A stretch of 32,182 bases of DNA, taken from the NCBI GenBank assembly GCA_013205405.1, contig JABMMZ010000051.1, positions 1 to 32,182 of the forward strand. Reading direction: 5' to 3'. The notes under the pieces are model-generated. The model had not been told where the DNA came from. It was given only the letters and a program-made list of their open reading frames with translations, and ran no database searches. Within the stretch, counting starts at the first letter, position 1. Every line of letters starts with the position of its first letter. Source of the DNA: Bacteroidota bacterium (GTDB lineage: Bacteria; Bacteroidota; Bacteroidia; NS11-12g; UBA955). Both the position numbers and the translations under genes were made by a program. Shown in pieces: positions 17,997 to 25,955 of this stretch.

Positions 17997-18050
17997 ATTG
18001 TTTTGAAAAAAATACTTTTAAATGAAAATACAATTTTTTTTCAAAACAAT
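17997..18050. repeat. 16-bp perfect inverted repeat in a divergent promoter region
   Basis: Arms ATTGTTTTGAAAAAAA (17997-18012) and TTTTTTTCAAAACAAT (18035-18050) are perfect complements separated by 22 bases. The site lies between two divergent gene starts (17955 on minus, 18099 on plus), where a terminator would have no upstream gene to serve. It may be an operator for a dimeric regulator or an RNA hairpin in a 5' leader. I found no clear -33/-7 pair inside it. Confidence 0.75.
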
Positions 18051-18098
18051 CGTTTAAATATTGACTCAATTATGTATTAAAAATAAAAATAAATTAAA

Positions 18099-18956
18099 AT
18101 GTTAAACTTAAAAAAATCAAAAATTGTTATGAAAAAATCTGAATTATTAATTGTTAAAAATGAAACAATGGACGACATTGTATTTGCTGACCGCAACAAA
18201 GCTTATGGCGCTTATGAACTTAGAAAATCCTACAACAGAAATCTATTAAAAGCCATGTTTATAGTGGCTGTTACTTTTATTTTTTCAATGTATACGCCAG
18301 CCATTGCTAAGAACTTAGGTTGGGTAAATGAAAAAAAAAGTGAAAAACTTGATTCTTTAATAATTATTTTTGATGATGGCTTAGTTTTTGAAAAAGAATT
18401 AGAAGTAGAAGTAGAAAAAACAAAAGTAAAAACAGACGAGAAAACTGAAGATAAGGTAAAATCGATTAAAAATAAAGAAATGGAAGCTGTAGACAAAAAT
18501 AAAGCTGATAAAAAACTTCCTCCATCAAAAGATGATTTAAAAAATGATGATAAAATTGATACTAGGGATAATCAATTAGGAGAAACAGGCAAAACATTTA
18601 TAGAAAAATTAGATAAAACAGAAACAATTAAGAAAAAAACAATAGTTAGTATTGCAGATGCGACAGTTAAACCACATTTTCTTGGCAATTTTAATGACTA
18701 TGTAAACGATAATGTAAACACCCTTGCGATGGATGAAAATTCTGCAGGACAAGCAACCGTATATTTTATATTAGATGAAAATGGCAAAGTAATTAAAAAT
18801 AGTGTGCGTATTTACAAGTCTTCTGGATACAAAGATATAGATAGTGAAGCTATACGATTAGTAAAAGAACAGCCTAAATATTCTCCTGGAAAATTTAACG
18901 AGGATTTTATTCAGGTAGAATGTAAGGTTGTAATTGATTTTGAAAATAGAGACTAA
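18099..18956 (+). CDS. TonB-family energy transducer protein
   Basis: Inner-membrane protein that would couple the proton-motive force to outer-membrane receptors. 285 aa (275 if the ATG at 18129 is used). The N-terminal cytoplasmic tail MDDIVFADRNKAYGAYELRK is the hallmark of Bacteroidota TonB proteins, followed by one membrane span (about 43-63; LLKAMFIVAVTFIFSMY). The C-terminal TonB domain (about 200-285) has VYFILDENGKVIKNSVRI, SGYKDIDSEAIRLVKEQPKY and VVIDFEN. The periplasmic spacer is Lys/Glu/Asp-rich with almost no proline, unlike the classical Pro-rich spacer. No exbB or exbD is adjacent, so its motor partners must be elsewhere. It ends at a bidirectional terminator. Confidence 0.88.
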   Translation: MLNLKKSKIVMKKSELLIVKNETMDDIVFADRNKAYGAYELRKSYNRNLLKAMFIVAVTFIFSMYTPAIAKNLGWVNEKKSEKLDSLIIIFDDGLVFEKELEVEVEKTKVKTDEKTEDKVKSIKNKEMEAVDKNKADKKLPPSKDDLKNDDKIDTRDNQLGETGKTFIEKLDKTETIKKKTIVSIADATVKPHFLGNFNDYVNDNVNTLAMDENSAGQATVYFILDENGKVIKNSVRIYKSSGYKDIDSEAIRLVKEQPKYSPGKFNEDFIQVECKVVIDFENRD

Positions 18957-18973
18957 TAAAAAAATTAAATAAC

Positions 18974-19005
18974 AAAAAAAGCAAACTTAACAGTTTGCTT
19001 TTTTT
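18974..19005. terminator. Bidirectional rho-independent terminator
   Basis: 13-bp stem AAAAAAAGCAAAC / GTTTGCTTTTTTT with a 6-base loop, T-rich on both strands. It serves the plus-strand TonB-family gene (stop at 18956) and the convergent minus-strand ABC gene, whose stop codon (19005-19007) touches the stem. Confidence 0.88.
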
Positions 19006-19721
19006 TAATGTTCTGCCAATTTATAAGTTTCAAACTTATCATTTGTAGAATCAGTTTCTATCAAACCATCTCTTAAACGCACTATTCTTTTAGCATTTAG
19101 AGCTATATCCTCTTCGTGGGTTACCAAAATTATAGTGTTTCCCTTGCTATGAATTTCTTTAAACAAAGTCATTATTTCTACCGATGTTTTAGTGTCCAAA
19201 TTTCCTGTTGGCTCATCGGCTAATAATATACTTGGATTATTTACTAGCGCTCTAGCTATAGCAACTCTTTGACGCTGCCCTCCTGAAAGCTCATTAGGAC
19301 GATGTTTCATTCTATCCTGCAATCCAACTTGCACAAGTACCTCTTCTGCCCTAGAAAGTCTATCTTTTTTATTATATCCTGCATATACTAATGGCAAAGC
19401 AACATTCTCTAAAGCATCCATTCTTGGTAAAAGGTTGAATGTTTGAAACACAAAACCAATCTCTTTATTCCTAATTTCGGCCAATTGATTTTCGCTCATT
19501 CTACTCACGTCAATATTATTTAAAATATATTGCCCTTTTGTAAATGAATCAAGACAGCCTAATATATTCATCAATGTACTTTTACCCGAACCTGACGGCC
19601 CCATAAGTGCTACATACTCTCCTTTATTTATTGTAATATCTACACTTTTCAAGGCTGAAACTATTTCAGCCCCTAGTTTATATGTTTTTTGAATACCAGT
19701 AATATCTATTAAATGGTTCAT
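19005..19721 (-). CDS. ABC transporter ATP-binding protein, LolD/MacB type
   Basis: ATPase subunit of an exporter of the MacB/LolD/FtsE type, which works with separate permease subunits at the inner membrane. 238 aa. Walker [19 protein letters not shown] (about 40-57), Q-loop [13 protein letters not shown], signature [15 protein letters not shown], Walker [13 protein letters not shown] and the switch THE. The GCLD after Walker A and the PTGNLD after Walker B are typical of the MacB/LolD group. No permease is adjacent, so the substrate (lipoprotein, peptide or drug) is undetermined. Its ATG overlaps the gatC stop by 4 bp (ATGA), indicating translational coupling. Confidence 0.94.
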   Translation of the reverse strand: MNHLIDITGIQKTYKLGAEIVSALKSVDITINKGEYVALMGPSGSGKSTLMNILGCLDSFTKGQYILNNIDVSRMSENQLAEIRNKEIGFVFQTFNLLPRMDALENVALPLVYAGYNKKDRLSRAEEVLVQVGLQDRMKHRPNELSGGQRQRVAIARALVNNPSILLADEPTGNLDTKTSVEIMTLFKEIHSKGNTIILVTHEEDIALNAKRIVRLRDGLIETDSTNDKFETYKLAEH

Positions 19722-20017
19722 TTTTTTTCGGTAATTACTTTTGGAACTCTAAAATAATCGCTATCTTTTTTAGGTGCATTTTGTAAGGCTTGAATTTTAG
19801 TTATAGTTTCTATTACTTCATCTTCTCTCACATTATTTGTGGTGTTCGATAAATATATCAGTGGCTCAATTCCATTGGTATCCACATCATTTAATTTTTC
19901 GCATAAAACTAAAATATTTTCAAGATCTGCTTTAATATTTTGTTTTCCTAAGGCATCAAATTCGAGGCGCGCTAAATGAGCTAATTGGTCAATTTTTTCA
20001 TCTGTTATTTTACTCAT
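19718..20017 (-). CDS. gatC: Asp/Glu-tRNA amidotransferase subunit C (GatC)
   Basis: Small stabilising subunit of GatCAB, which converts Glu-tRNA(Gln) and/or Asp-tRNA(Asn) to the correctly charged forms. 99 aa, normal size. Family features are [17 protein letters not shown] at the start, the central [22 protein letters not shown], and the C-terminal VREDEV ... [19 protein letters not shown]. gatA and gatB are not in the window, as is common when the subunits are scattered. Its presence suggests that the tRNA-Gln near 27 kb may be charged by the indirect route, although GatCAB may serve only Asn. Confidence 0.95.
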   Translation of the reverse strand: MSKITDEKIDQLAHLARLEFDALGKQNIKADLENILVLCEKLNDVDTNGIEPLIYLSNTTNNVREDEVIETITKIQALQNAPKKDSDYFRVPKVITEKK

Positions 20018-20070
20018 ATTGGTAAATTATTGCTTCTATTACTACTTTTCTAAAAAAGTTTAAAATATTT

Positions 20071-20802
20071 TTAACTAATAATCTTGTTTTGTTTTAAATT
20101 ATTTTCAATAATACTATAAATATTTGTTTTAAGCAGTTCATCGTCTTCAGGTTTTAGATTATCTGTATCAACAGAACGATGAATGGTGAAAATCATTTTT
20201 CGAAAGTAAAATTCAAATTTTTCATCAGGCAATATTTTATAATTACTTTGAAATGTAACTGGTTGAATTGGCACCTTATTGTCTATAGCCAATTTAAAAG
20301 CCCCACTTTTAAATGGCTTCATTATAGGAGCGTTTTTCCATATAGTACCTTCTGGAAAAATTACAATGCTATATCCTTTTTTAATTCTATCACTTGCTTC
20401 TAAAAAAGCTTTATGGGCATCTTTAATACTACTTCTATTTACACCAATGTCTACTGTTCTAAAAAATATACCAAACAAAGGAATTTTAGTTAACTCAGCC
20501 TTAGCCATAAAGCTAGCTTTTTCAGGCAAAAAAAGTCCAAACGCAATAATATCAATATACGAAGTATGGTTAGACACAAATACACAAGGTGTTTTTATTT
20601 CACTTTCATTTTCCCTTATAATTTCTACTCTTATAAAAGAAATGTACATTAAAAACCATGCCCATTTTTTTCGTAATTTATTACCAATAGAATACCATTC
20701 TTCTTTATAAAAAAAAAATGAAAAAATTGGATACAGCAGCAAAAAGCTAAATGCAAACCAAAACAAAAACCATACAGCACTTATTCTAGCAAAAATTTTC
20801 AC
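20071..20802 (-). CDS. 1-acyl-sn-glycerol-3-phosphate acyltransferase (PlsC family)
   Basis: Membrane acyltransferase that adds the second acyl chain to lysophosphatidate in phospholipid synthesis. 243 aa. An N-terminal hydrophobic segment (about 7-33) precedes motif I NHTSYIDI (the catalytic NHxxxxD form), a region with GVNRSSIKDAHKAF, motif III FPEGTIW and motif IV VPIQPVTF. The start is a GTG at 20802 whose G is also the last base of the preceding stop (TAGTG), so translation is coupled to the DUF4199 gene. An ornithine- or other lysolipid-acyltransferase role cannot be excluded from sequence alone. Confidence 0.93.
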   Translation of the reverse strand: MKIFARISAVWFLFWFAFSFLLLYPIFSFFFYKEEWYSIGNKLRKKWAWFLMYISFIRVEIIRENESEIKTPCVFVSNHTSYIDIIAFGLFLPEKASFMAKAELTKIPLFGIFFRTVDIGVNRSSIKDAHKAFLEASDRIKKGYSIVIFPEGTIWKNAPIMKPFKSGAFKLAIDNKVPIQPVTFQSNYKILPDEKFEFYFRKMIFTIHRSVDTDNLKPEDDELLKTNIYSIIENNLKQNKIIS

Positions 20803-21353
20803 TATTTAGTCCTTAAGTTAGTTCCATCATCATTATTAGAAACCATTTTAGCTTTCAGTAAATAAGAAATAATGGCTGAAAACAACAGACCTCTACCAGT
20901 TGCTAACACCATTTGAAACCTAAAAATACCGCTATTTGAATACGCTTCATTGGTATTATCTATTACATTTTTTAATTCTTCAGCTGATTTATTTAATTTT
21001 AAAGCCATGGCTTTTGCTGTATCAATTTTATAATTTATCATAGCCAATAAATATGAATTATCAAAATTAGCAAAATAGGAACTCACCAAAGAAACGGTTG
21101 CACCTATCATTACACTAACAAAAAAACCCATAAAAACAGCTTTTCCAAATGTAAACTGCTCAAGTTGCTCTGATTTAAATGATTTTAAGAATAGAAATAC
21201 GCCTATGAAAGGAATAATTAAAAATTCTAAAGACACCATTAATAAATTAATTGAAAGTCCTTGTTTGTAGATATATGTAGCTGCGTAGATATAGTTAAGT
21301 GCAGCACTTGCACTACCAAAAGCTAACCCGTATATTAATATTTTTTTACTCAT
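20802..21353 (-). CDS. DUF4199-like membrane protein
   Basis: 183-aa inner-membrane protein of unknown function with four hydrophobic segments (about 5-27, 34-57, 70-95 and 148-166). Its layout fits Bacteroidota DUF4199 proteins: two spans, a linker with FTFGKAVFMGFFVS, a long soluble helix (about 100-140), then a last span. The family assignment is by general pattern and is less certain than the position in the operon. It is the first gene of the tightly packed minus-strand run with plsC, gatC and the ABC ATPase. A TAGTTTTG box (21403-21410) upstream may be its -7 element. Confidence 0.75.
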   Translation of the reverse strand: MSKKILIYGLAFGSASAALNYIYAATYIYKQGLSINLLMVSLEFLIIPFIGVFLFLKSFKSEQLEQFTFGKAVFMGFFVSVMIGATVSLVSSYFANFDNSYLLAMINYKIDTAKAMALKLNKSAEELKNVIDNTNEAYSNSGIFRFQMVLATGRGLLFSAIISYLLKAKMVSNNDDGTNLRTK

Positions 21354-21402
21354 TTTATTTTTAGATATTTATATTTAAACCTCACGATTTAAAATAATTT
21401 TA

Positions 21403-21410
21403 CAAAACTA
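21403..21410 (-). promoter_or_regulatory. Possible -7 box of the DUF4199-plsC-gatC-ABC run
   Basis: TAGTTTTG on the minus strand matches TAnnTTTG and lies 49 bp before the ATG at 21353. No TTG is found 19-21 bp upstream, so the assignment is tentative. Confidence 0.3.
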
Positions 21411-21469
21411 TGATAAAAAAACAAATAGATAGTTTGTTTTAAGAAATAATTGTTGAAATTTGCACCTTT

Positions 21470-22027
21470 ATGGAATTAAATGATATTTTAGCTATTGCCG
21501 GTATGCCCGGTTTGTTCAAGAAAATTGGTCAACACAAAAATGGATTGATAGTAGAGGCTTTAGATGGCACAGGTAAAAAAATACCAACTGGCGCTAATAC
21601 TAAGGTTTCTTTGTTAGCTGATGTTGCTATGTTTACTATGGATGGTGAAGAAAAGCTAGCTTCTATTTTAATCACAATAAATAAATTAGAAAAAGACGGT
21701 TTAGAAATACCTAACAAAAAGAGCGATGACAAGGCTTTTCCAGAATTTTTAGGCAAAGTACTTCCAACATATGATAATGAAAAAGTGTATTTGTCTGATA
21801 TCAAAAAATTAACCAATTGGTATGGATTACTTAAAGATAATTTAGATTTTATAGCATTGGAAAAATCTTTATCTGATGCCAACGAATTGGATACTGACGA
21901 AACCAAAACAGATAAAGCCAAAGCAGAAACTAAAGCTAAGGCAGAAAAAGTAGTTAAAACTGCCAATGCGAAAGGCAATAGCAAAAGTAAAGGCAAATCG
22001 GTAGGTACCATTCGTAAAATGGCTTAG
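21470..22027 (+). CDS. DUF5606 domain protein
   Basis: 185-aa cytoplasmic protein of unknown function, specific to Bacteroidota. The conserved N-terminal part (1-145) has ELNDILAIAGMPGLFKKIGQ, NGLIVEALDGTGKKIP, VSLLADVAMFTMDGEE and LPTYDNEKVYLSDIKKLTNW, which match DUF5606. The C-terminal 40 residues are a low-complexity Lys/Ala/Thr tail (KAKAETKAKAEK) ending GTIRKMA, which could bind nucleic acid or be disordered. The start is the ATG at 21470. A promoter-like pair (TTTG 21433-21436, N18, GAAATTTG 21455-21462) ends only 8 bp before the ATG, implying a very short or absent leader. Confidence 0.88.
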   Translation: MELNDILAIAGMPGLFKKIGQHKNGLIVEALDGTGKKIPTGANTKVSLLADVAMFTMDGEEKLASILITINKLEKDGLEIPNKKSDDKAFPEFLGKVLPTYDNEKVYLSDIKKLTNWYGLLKDNLDFIALEKSLSDANELDTDETKTDKAKAETKAKAEKVVKTANAKGNSKSKGKSVGTIRKMA

Positions 22028-22084
22028 TACTTTTAGGGTGCAACCTTATCAGGTTCTATTAGTCTATTATTTTATAACAGCTGT

Positions 22085-23379
22085 ATGAAATATTTTTTAA
22101 CTTTTACTTTTTGCATATTTATTAGAATAAGTTTTTCTCAAAATTTTTACTTCCCTCCCACTTCAGGCAATACTTGGGACACCTTATCTCCAAGCAGATT
22201 AGGATGGTGCTCTAATAAAATTGATTCTTTATACACCTTTCTTGAAGCCAAAAACACCAAAGGATTTATATTACTTAAAGGAGGTAAAATAGTATTAGAA
22301 AAATATTTTGGAACTTTTTCGAAAGATTCTTTCCATATTTGGAATTCTGCAGCAAAAAGTTTGACAGGAATATTAACTGGCATAGCCCAACAAAATGCTT
22401 TATTAAATATAAATGATTCGGCCACCAAATATATAGGAACTGGCTGGACTAGCTGCACTCCTAATCAAGAAAATAAAATTACCATAAAACATTTGTTAAC
22501 TATGACTAGCGGCTTAGACCCTGCGGTAGCAATGCCATGTAATAACGAAGATGATAGCAAAGCCTGTTTACAATACAGCAACCTGGAACAAAGTGGGCAT
22601 ATCATACGGGCGCATACCGCAAAATTGAAGATATTATTGCAGCTGCTTCAGGTTTAACTTATAATTCTTTTACTAAAAATAATTTAGGCAGTAAGATAGG
22701 TATGGGTGGAATTTGGATAAATTCATTATACGTAAGCAAGGTAAGAGATGCTGCAAGATTTGGATTATTGGGCTTAAATAAAGGTATTTGGGGTTCTGAT
22801 TCGGTATTGAAAGATAGAAATTATTTCAATAACAGTGTTAATACTTCTCAAAATCTTAACCTTGGATATGGTTATTTGTGGTGGCTGAATGGCAAATCTT
22901 CATACATAGCACCTGGTATTCCAACTGTATTTAATAAGTCTATAATAGCTTCGGGCCCAAATGATATGTATATGGCTTTGGGTAAAGACGACCAAAAAAT
23001 ATATATTTCACCAAGTAAAGAATTTGTTGTTGTAAGATTTGGAGGTTCTGCATATGGTTTAGCTTTAGCCTTTTCTCCTTTTGACGCTGAGTTATGGACA
23101 AAAATAAATAACTTGAATTGTAATAATTCTTCCATTGAAACTAAAATAATACGCACCCATAATTTTATTTATCCTAATCCTGCAAGCACTTTTATAAAAA
23201 TAAATCCTCCCAATACTGGAGATTTTTCTTTATCCATTTTTAATGCACTAGGACAAGAAATAATAACTACTAAAAACACATTTCACGTTAATATCACAGA
23301 CTTTAAAAACGGAATTTATAATGTCATTTTAACTCAAAATGAACAAATCTATTCAATGAAAACTGTAATAGAGAAATAA
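22085..23379 (+). pseudogene. Serine hydrolase (class C beta-lactamase family) with T9SS type A tail, single frameshift
   Basis: Secreted penicillin-binding-protein-like or esterase-like hydrolase, split by a one-base loss. Segment 1 (22085 to about 22581) has a signal peptide ending SFSQ, FILLKGGKIVLEKYFG, the catalytic SxxK (NSAAKSLTG) and ITIKHLLTMTSGLDP. Segment 2, one frame over from about 22582, resumes exactly with PGTKWAYHTGAYRKIEDII, then GYGYLWWLNGK and QKIYISPSKEFVVVRFG, and ends in a type A T9SS domain (FIYPNPASTFIKINPP ... NGIYNVILTQN). Restoring one base in the AA before CCT (22580-22584) gives a normal protein of about 431 aa. The cause may be real inactivation or a sequence error. 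T9SS export of a beta-lactamase-fold enzyme suggests an extracellular substrate; the specificity is unknown. Confidence 0.85.
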
Positions 23380-23407
23380 TAATCTTTATTTTTAAATAAC
23401 TAAAATT

Positions 23408-23565
23408 TTAGCTGTTATTATAAAAATTTCTATAAACATGCATGTTAGCTCCATTGAGGACATACATATTGCCACCTGGATGCATTCTTAAAACATCTTG
23501 CGCATGTAAATTACTGATTATAATGTAAATAAGAAAATTAAAATAAATTTAGAATTTTGTTTCAT
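23408..23565 (-). pseudogene. 5' remnant of a secreted (T9SS-type) protein gene
   Basis: On the minus strand the ATG at 23565 opens a signal-peptide-like start (MKQNSKFILIF). After a one-base frame change near 23533-23540 it continues as LIYIIISNLHAQ, a typical Bacteroidota signal peptidase site, then DVLRMHPGGNMYVLNGANMHVYRNFYNNS and stops at 23408. The 'P-G-G-N-M-Y-V-x-N-G-A-x-x-x-V' pattern resembles the first mature strand of large T9SS surface proteins. No continuation is found, so this looks like a truncated, frameshifted remnant. The rest of 23380-23687 holds nothing else that I can recognise apart from the presumed accA promoter region. Confidence 0.6.
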
Positions 23566-23687
23566 CCTTGATAATTAACACATAATAATAAGATTTTTAT
23601 TACACTTCAAAAAACTTTAAATTAATTTTTATTTAGGCATCTAAAGTATTTCTTTTATATTCGCATTACTAAAAAATACCAAATATT

Positions 23688-24641
23688 ATGTTTTTTGATT
23701 TTGAAAAACCAATACAAGAATTAATAGATCAACAAGAAAAAGCTAAGGAGACGAACGCAAAAGGTAAAGTTGACATGACCGATACCATTGCTTCCTTAGA
23801 ACAAAAAATATTAGAAACTAAGAAAGATATTTATAGTCATTTAAGTGGCTGGCAAAAAGTTCAAATTTCTCGTCATCCAGAAAGACCATATACTTTGGAT
23901 TATATCCATGCATTAAGTCAAGATTTTGTAGAAATTCATGGAGATAGAAATGTAAAAGATGATAAGGCAATGGTTGGTGGATTTGGCAGTATTGATGGTC
24001 AAGGGTATTTATTTATTGGTCAACAAAAAGGAAGAAACACCAAAGAGAGGCAGTTTAGAAACTTTGGAATGCCTAATCCTGAAGGTTATAGAAAAGCCTT
24101 ACGCTTAATGAAATTAGCAGAAAAATTTAATCGTCCGATAGTTACTTTTATTGACACACCAGGTGCATCTCCTGGTTTGGAGGCAGAGGAGCGTGGACAA
24201 GGTGAAGCCATAGCTAGAAATCTTTTAGAAATGTCGGTATTAAAGGTGCCAATAATTTGTATTGTTATTGGCGAAGGTGCCAGCGGTGGTGCATTAGGCA
24301 TAGGGGTTGGCGATAGAGTTCTTATGTTACAAAACACTTGGTATTCTGTAATATCTCCAGAAAGTTGTTCATCTATACTTTGGCGTACTTGGGAAAATAA
24401 AGAAAAAGCAGCTGATGCTTTAAAATTAACAGCTAATGATATGCTCAAAAATGGATTAATTGATGGCATAATTGACGAACCTTTAGGTGGCGCACACAAT
24501 GACATTGCAGCTACTATAGAAGCTGTAAAAAAAGAAATCAAAAAACAATACAAGTCGCTAAAAGATAAAACCAGCGATGTATTAATTGAAGAGCGTATTG
24601 CCAAATTTAGTGCTATGGGTGTAGTTGAAGAGTTGAGTTAA
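23688..24641 (+). CDS. accA: Acetyl-CoA carboxylase carboxyltransferase subunit alpha
   Basis: Transfers CO2 from biotin to acetyl-CoA to give malonyl-CoA, the first committed step of fatty-acid synthesis; it works with AccD. At 317 aa it is normal for AccA. The N-terminal helix [17 protein letters not shown] is followed by the crotonase-fold domain with [86 protein letters not shown] and [13 protein letters not shown]. All conserved parts are intact. The start is the ATG at 23688. It stands alone between two decayed loci, with accD and accBC elsewhere. Confidence 0.98.
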   Translation: MFFDFEKPIQELIDQQEKAKETNAKGKVDMTDTIASLEQKILETKKDIYSHLSGWQKVQISRHPERPYTLDYIHALSQDFVEIHGDRNVKDDKAMVGGFGSIDGQGYLFIGQQKGRNTKERQFRNFGMPNPEGYRKALRLMKLAEKFNRPIVTFIDTPGASPGLEAEERGQGEAIARNLLEMSVLKVPIICIVIGEGASGGALGIGVGDRVLMLQNTWYSVISPESCSSILWRTWENKEKAADALKLTANDMLKNGLIDGIIDEPLGGAHNDIAATIEAVKKEIKKQYKSLKDKTSDVLIEERIAKFSAMGVVEELS

Positions 24642-25006
24642 TTATTAGTTCGGTTTTATTAAAAACACTGCAAATATTCTTAATAAATCTATACTATTGA
24701 TTTTGCCAATCTTAAAGGATTTGTAGATATATAGATGGAGCTTAAGAAATATACAATGTTATTTACAACTGTTAAGGAGTAGCAAAAAAATCATTCTTTT
24801 GCCATTAATCTTTCTACCTTTTTAATGGTAATAATAACCCTACATCTAATTATTTATAATTACAATTTTCTTAAACAACAATGTTGAAAGACATTACAAA
24901 CAGTAGCGCCTTAAATATTATAGAATAAACAATAAACCTATTATTGATTAGGCATTAATTTAGTATTAGGCTCAATAAATAGAGCAGCCAAGAGAGCATT
25001 TGATTT

Positions 25007-25153
25007 TTTTATTGGGCATATTGACTCCTTTATTTAATTTATTGATTACTTTATTAGGTGTGTTAGTTTCTTTATTGGGTGCTTTGGTTACTTTATAAAG
25101 CTATATGGTTACTTTATTAGCATAAATAGTTTCTATATTAAAATGGCTGTTTT
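25007..25153. repeat. Degenerate 21-bp tandem repeat, seven units (heptapeptide-coding remnant?)
   Basis: Seven consecutive 21-base units, starting at 25007, 25028, 25049, 25070, 25091, 25112 and 25133. Most begin CTTTATT; the plus-strand consensus is close to CTTTATTnGGTGTnTTAGTTA. The period equals seven codons and is kept without indels. On the minus strand the units read as heptapeptides VTKAPNK, ETNTPNK, VINKLNK and GVNMPNK, with one TAG in a neighbouring unit and no clear start. On the plus strand one frame reads TLLGVLV, SLLGALV. I do not recognise the family. It may be a decayed repeat-protein gene or a non-coding satellite. Confidence 0.75.
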
Positions 25154-25303
25154 ATTTTTTAAATTTTTAAATACTTTTATGACGGCTTCAATTAAAAAGC
25201 ACTTTGAATGGGGTAATATCCAAGTATAAAGTATGGATTAAAAAGAAAAACGATTATAATGTTTATTCCTTTCCAATGCTCAATATTTAATAAAGCAAAA
25301 AAA

Positions 25304-25329
25304 ATCTCCTTCAAATAAATGAAGGAGAT
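25304..25329 (-). terminator. Rho-independent terminator of rplY
   Basis: 9-bp stem ATCTCCTTC / GAAGGAGAT with an 8-base loop. On the minus strand it is followed by a run of eight T (complement of the A run ending at 25304). It lies 23 bp after the rplY stop. Confidence 0.88.
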
Positions 25330-25352
25330 ATTTTAAAATTAATTTGAAAAGT

Positions 25353-25931
25353 TTATTTTTTAGCTGGAGCAGCTTCTTCTTTCACTACATTTCTTGTCAT
25401 TTTAACAGAAATGACTGCGTTTTCTTGAGCATCTAAAATTTCTACATTAGGTATAGAAATCTCTTTTACTTTAATAGATTGACCTAAGTCTAAAGCATCA
25501 ATATTTACTTCTACGTAATCTGGAATATTGCCTACAATACTGCGTACTTTAATACGCTGTATTTTTTGTATCAATTTTCCACCTGCTCTTACACCTGGTG
25601 AAATACCAGCTACTTTAATAGGGATAGATAATACAACTGGTTTTACCTCATCTATAGCTAAAAAATCAGCGTGTATGATGGTTTCATTTACTGGGTGAAA
25701 TTGCATGTCTTGTAAAATAGCTAAATGCTTTTTACCTTCAATTGTTAATTGCACTTTGTAAGTGTTTGGCGTGTAAACTAAGGCTTTAAAATCTGGTGCG
25801 TATACAAAGAAGTGCAAATGCTCTTTACCTCCGTATAATACACATGGAACTTTACCTTCGTTTCTCAATGCTCTAGCGTCTTTAGTACCTAATGTAGGTC
25901 TCGATTCGCCTGTTAATGCTACTGTCTTCAT
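25353..25931 (-). CDS. rplY: 50S ribosomal protein L25 / general stress protein Ctc
   Basis: 5S rRNA-binding ribosomal protein of the long (Ctc) form. 192 aa. The N-terminal L25 domain (1-90) has SRPTLGTKDARALRNEGKVP, CVLYGG and AILQDMQFHPVNETIIHADF. The C-terminal TL5-type beta domain (95-180) has KVAGISPGVRAGGKLIQKI and SIVGNIPDYVEVNIDALDLG. The tail EEAAPAKK is usual for the family. It follows prs by 24 bp with no promoter between them, so the two are probably one transcript ending at the hairpin at 25304-25329. Confidence 0.97.
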   Translation of the reverse strand: MKTVALTGESRPTLGTKDARALRNEGKVPCVLYGGKEHLHFFVYAPDFKALVYTPNTYKVQLTIEGKKHLAILQDMQFHPVNETIIHADFLAIDEVKPVVLSIPIKVAGISPGVRAGGKLIQKIQRIKVRSIVGNIPDYVEVNIDALDLGQSIKVKEISIPNVEILDAQENAVISVKMTRNVVKEEAAPAKK

Positions 25932-25955
25932 TTTGTTTGATTGACTTTTTTTTGA

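Larger units (their letters stand above)
24642..25352. other. 711-bp intergenic stretch without an intact gene
   Basis: No credible coding frame is visible on either strand. It contains two short inverted repeats just beyond accA (GCAAAA 24782-24787 with TTTTGC 24797-24802; CCATTAA 24802-24808 with TTAATGG 24822-24828), then AT-rich sequence, the degenerate 21-bp tandem repeat (25007-25153), more AT-rich sequence, and the rplY terminator (25304-25329). Confidence 0.6.

Noticed and set aside
17956-18098. Cobalamin riboswitch upstream of the adenosyltransferase
   Set aside because: I could not find the conserved B12-box or the G/C-rich core helices; the region is very AT-rich and contains only the inverted repeat.
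20279-20710. 143-codon open frame on the plus strand
   Set aside because: It lies antisense within the intact plsC-family gene, has no recognisable domain, and follows from the codon bias of that gene.
21529-22011. 160-codon hydrophobic frame on the minus strand
   Set aside because: Antisense of the Lys/Ala-rich DUF5606 gene; Leu/Ser/Ala-rich translations are the usual artefact of such genes.
22042-22055. Short hairpin AACCT-TATC-AGGTT after the DUF5606 gene
   Set aside because: Only five pairs and no T tract directly after it, so it is not supportable as a terminator.
24086-24604. 172-codon open frame on the minus strand
   Set aside because: Antisense to the well-conserved accA coding region; low-complexity translation with no motif.
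25007-25153. CRISPR array
   Set aside because: The units are contiguous 21-mers without spacers and diverge from each other; no cas gene is in the window.
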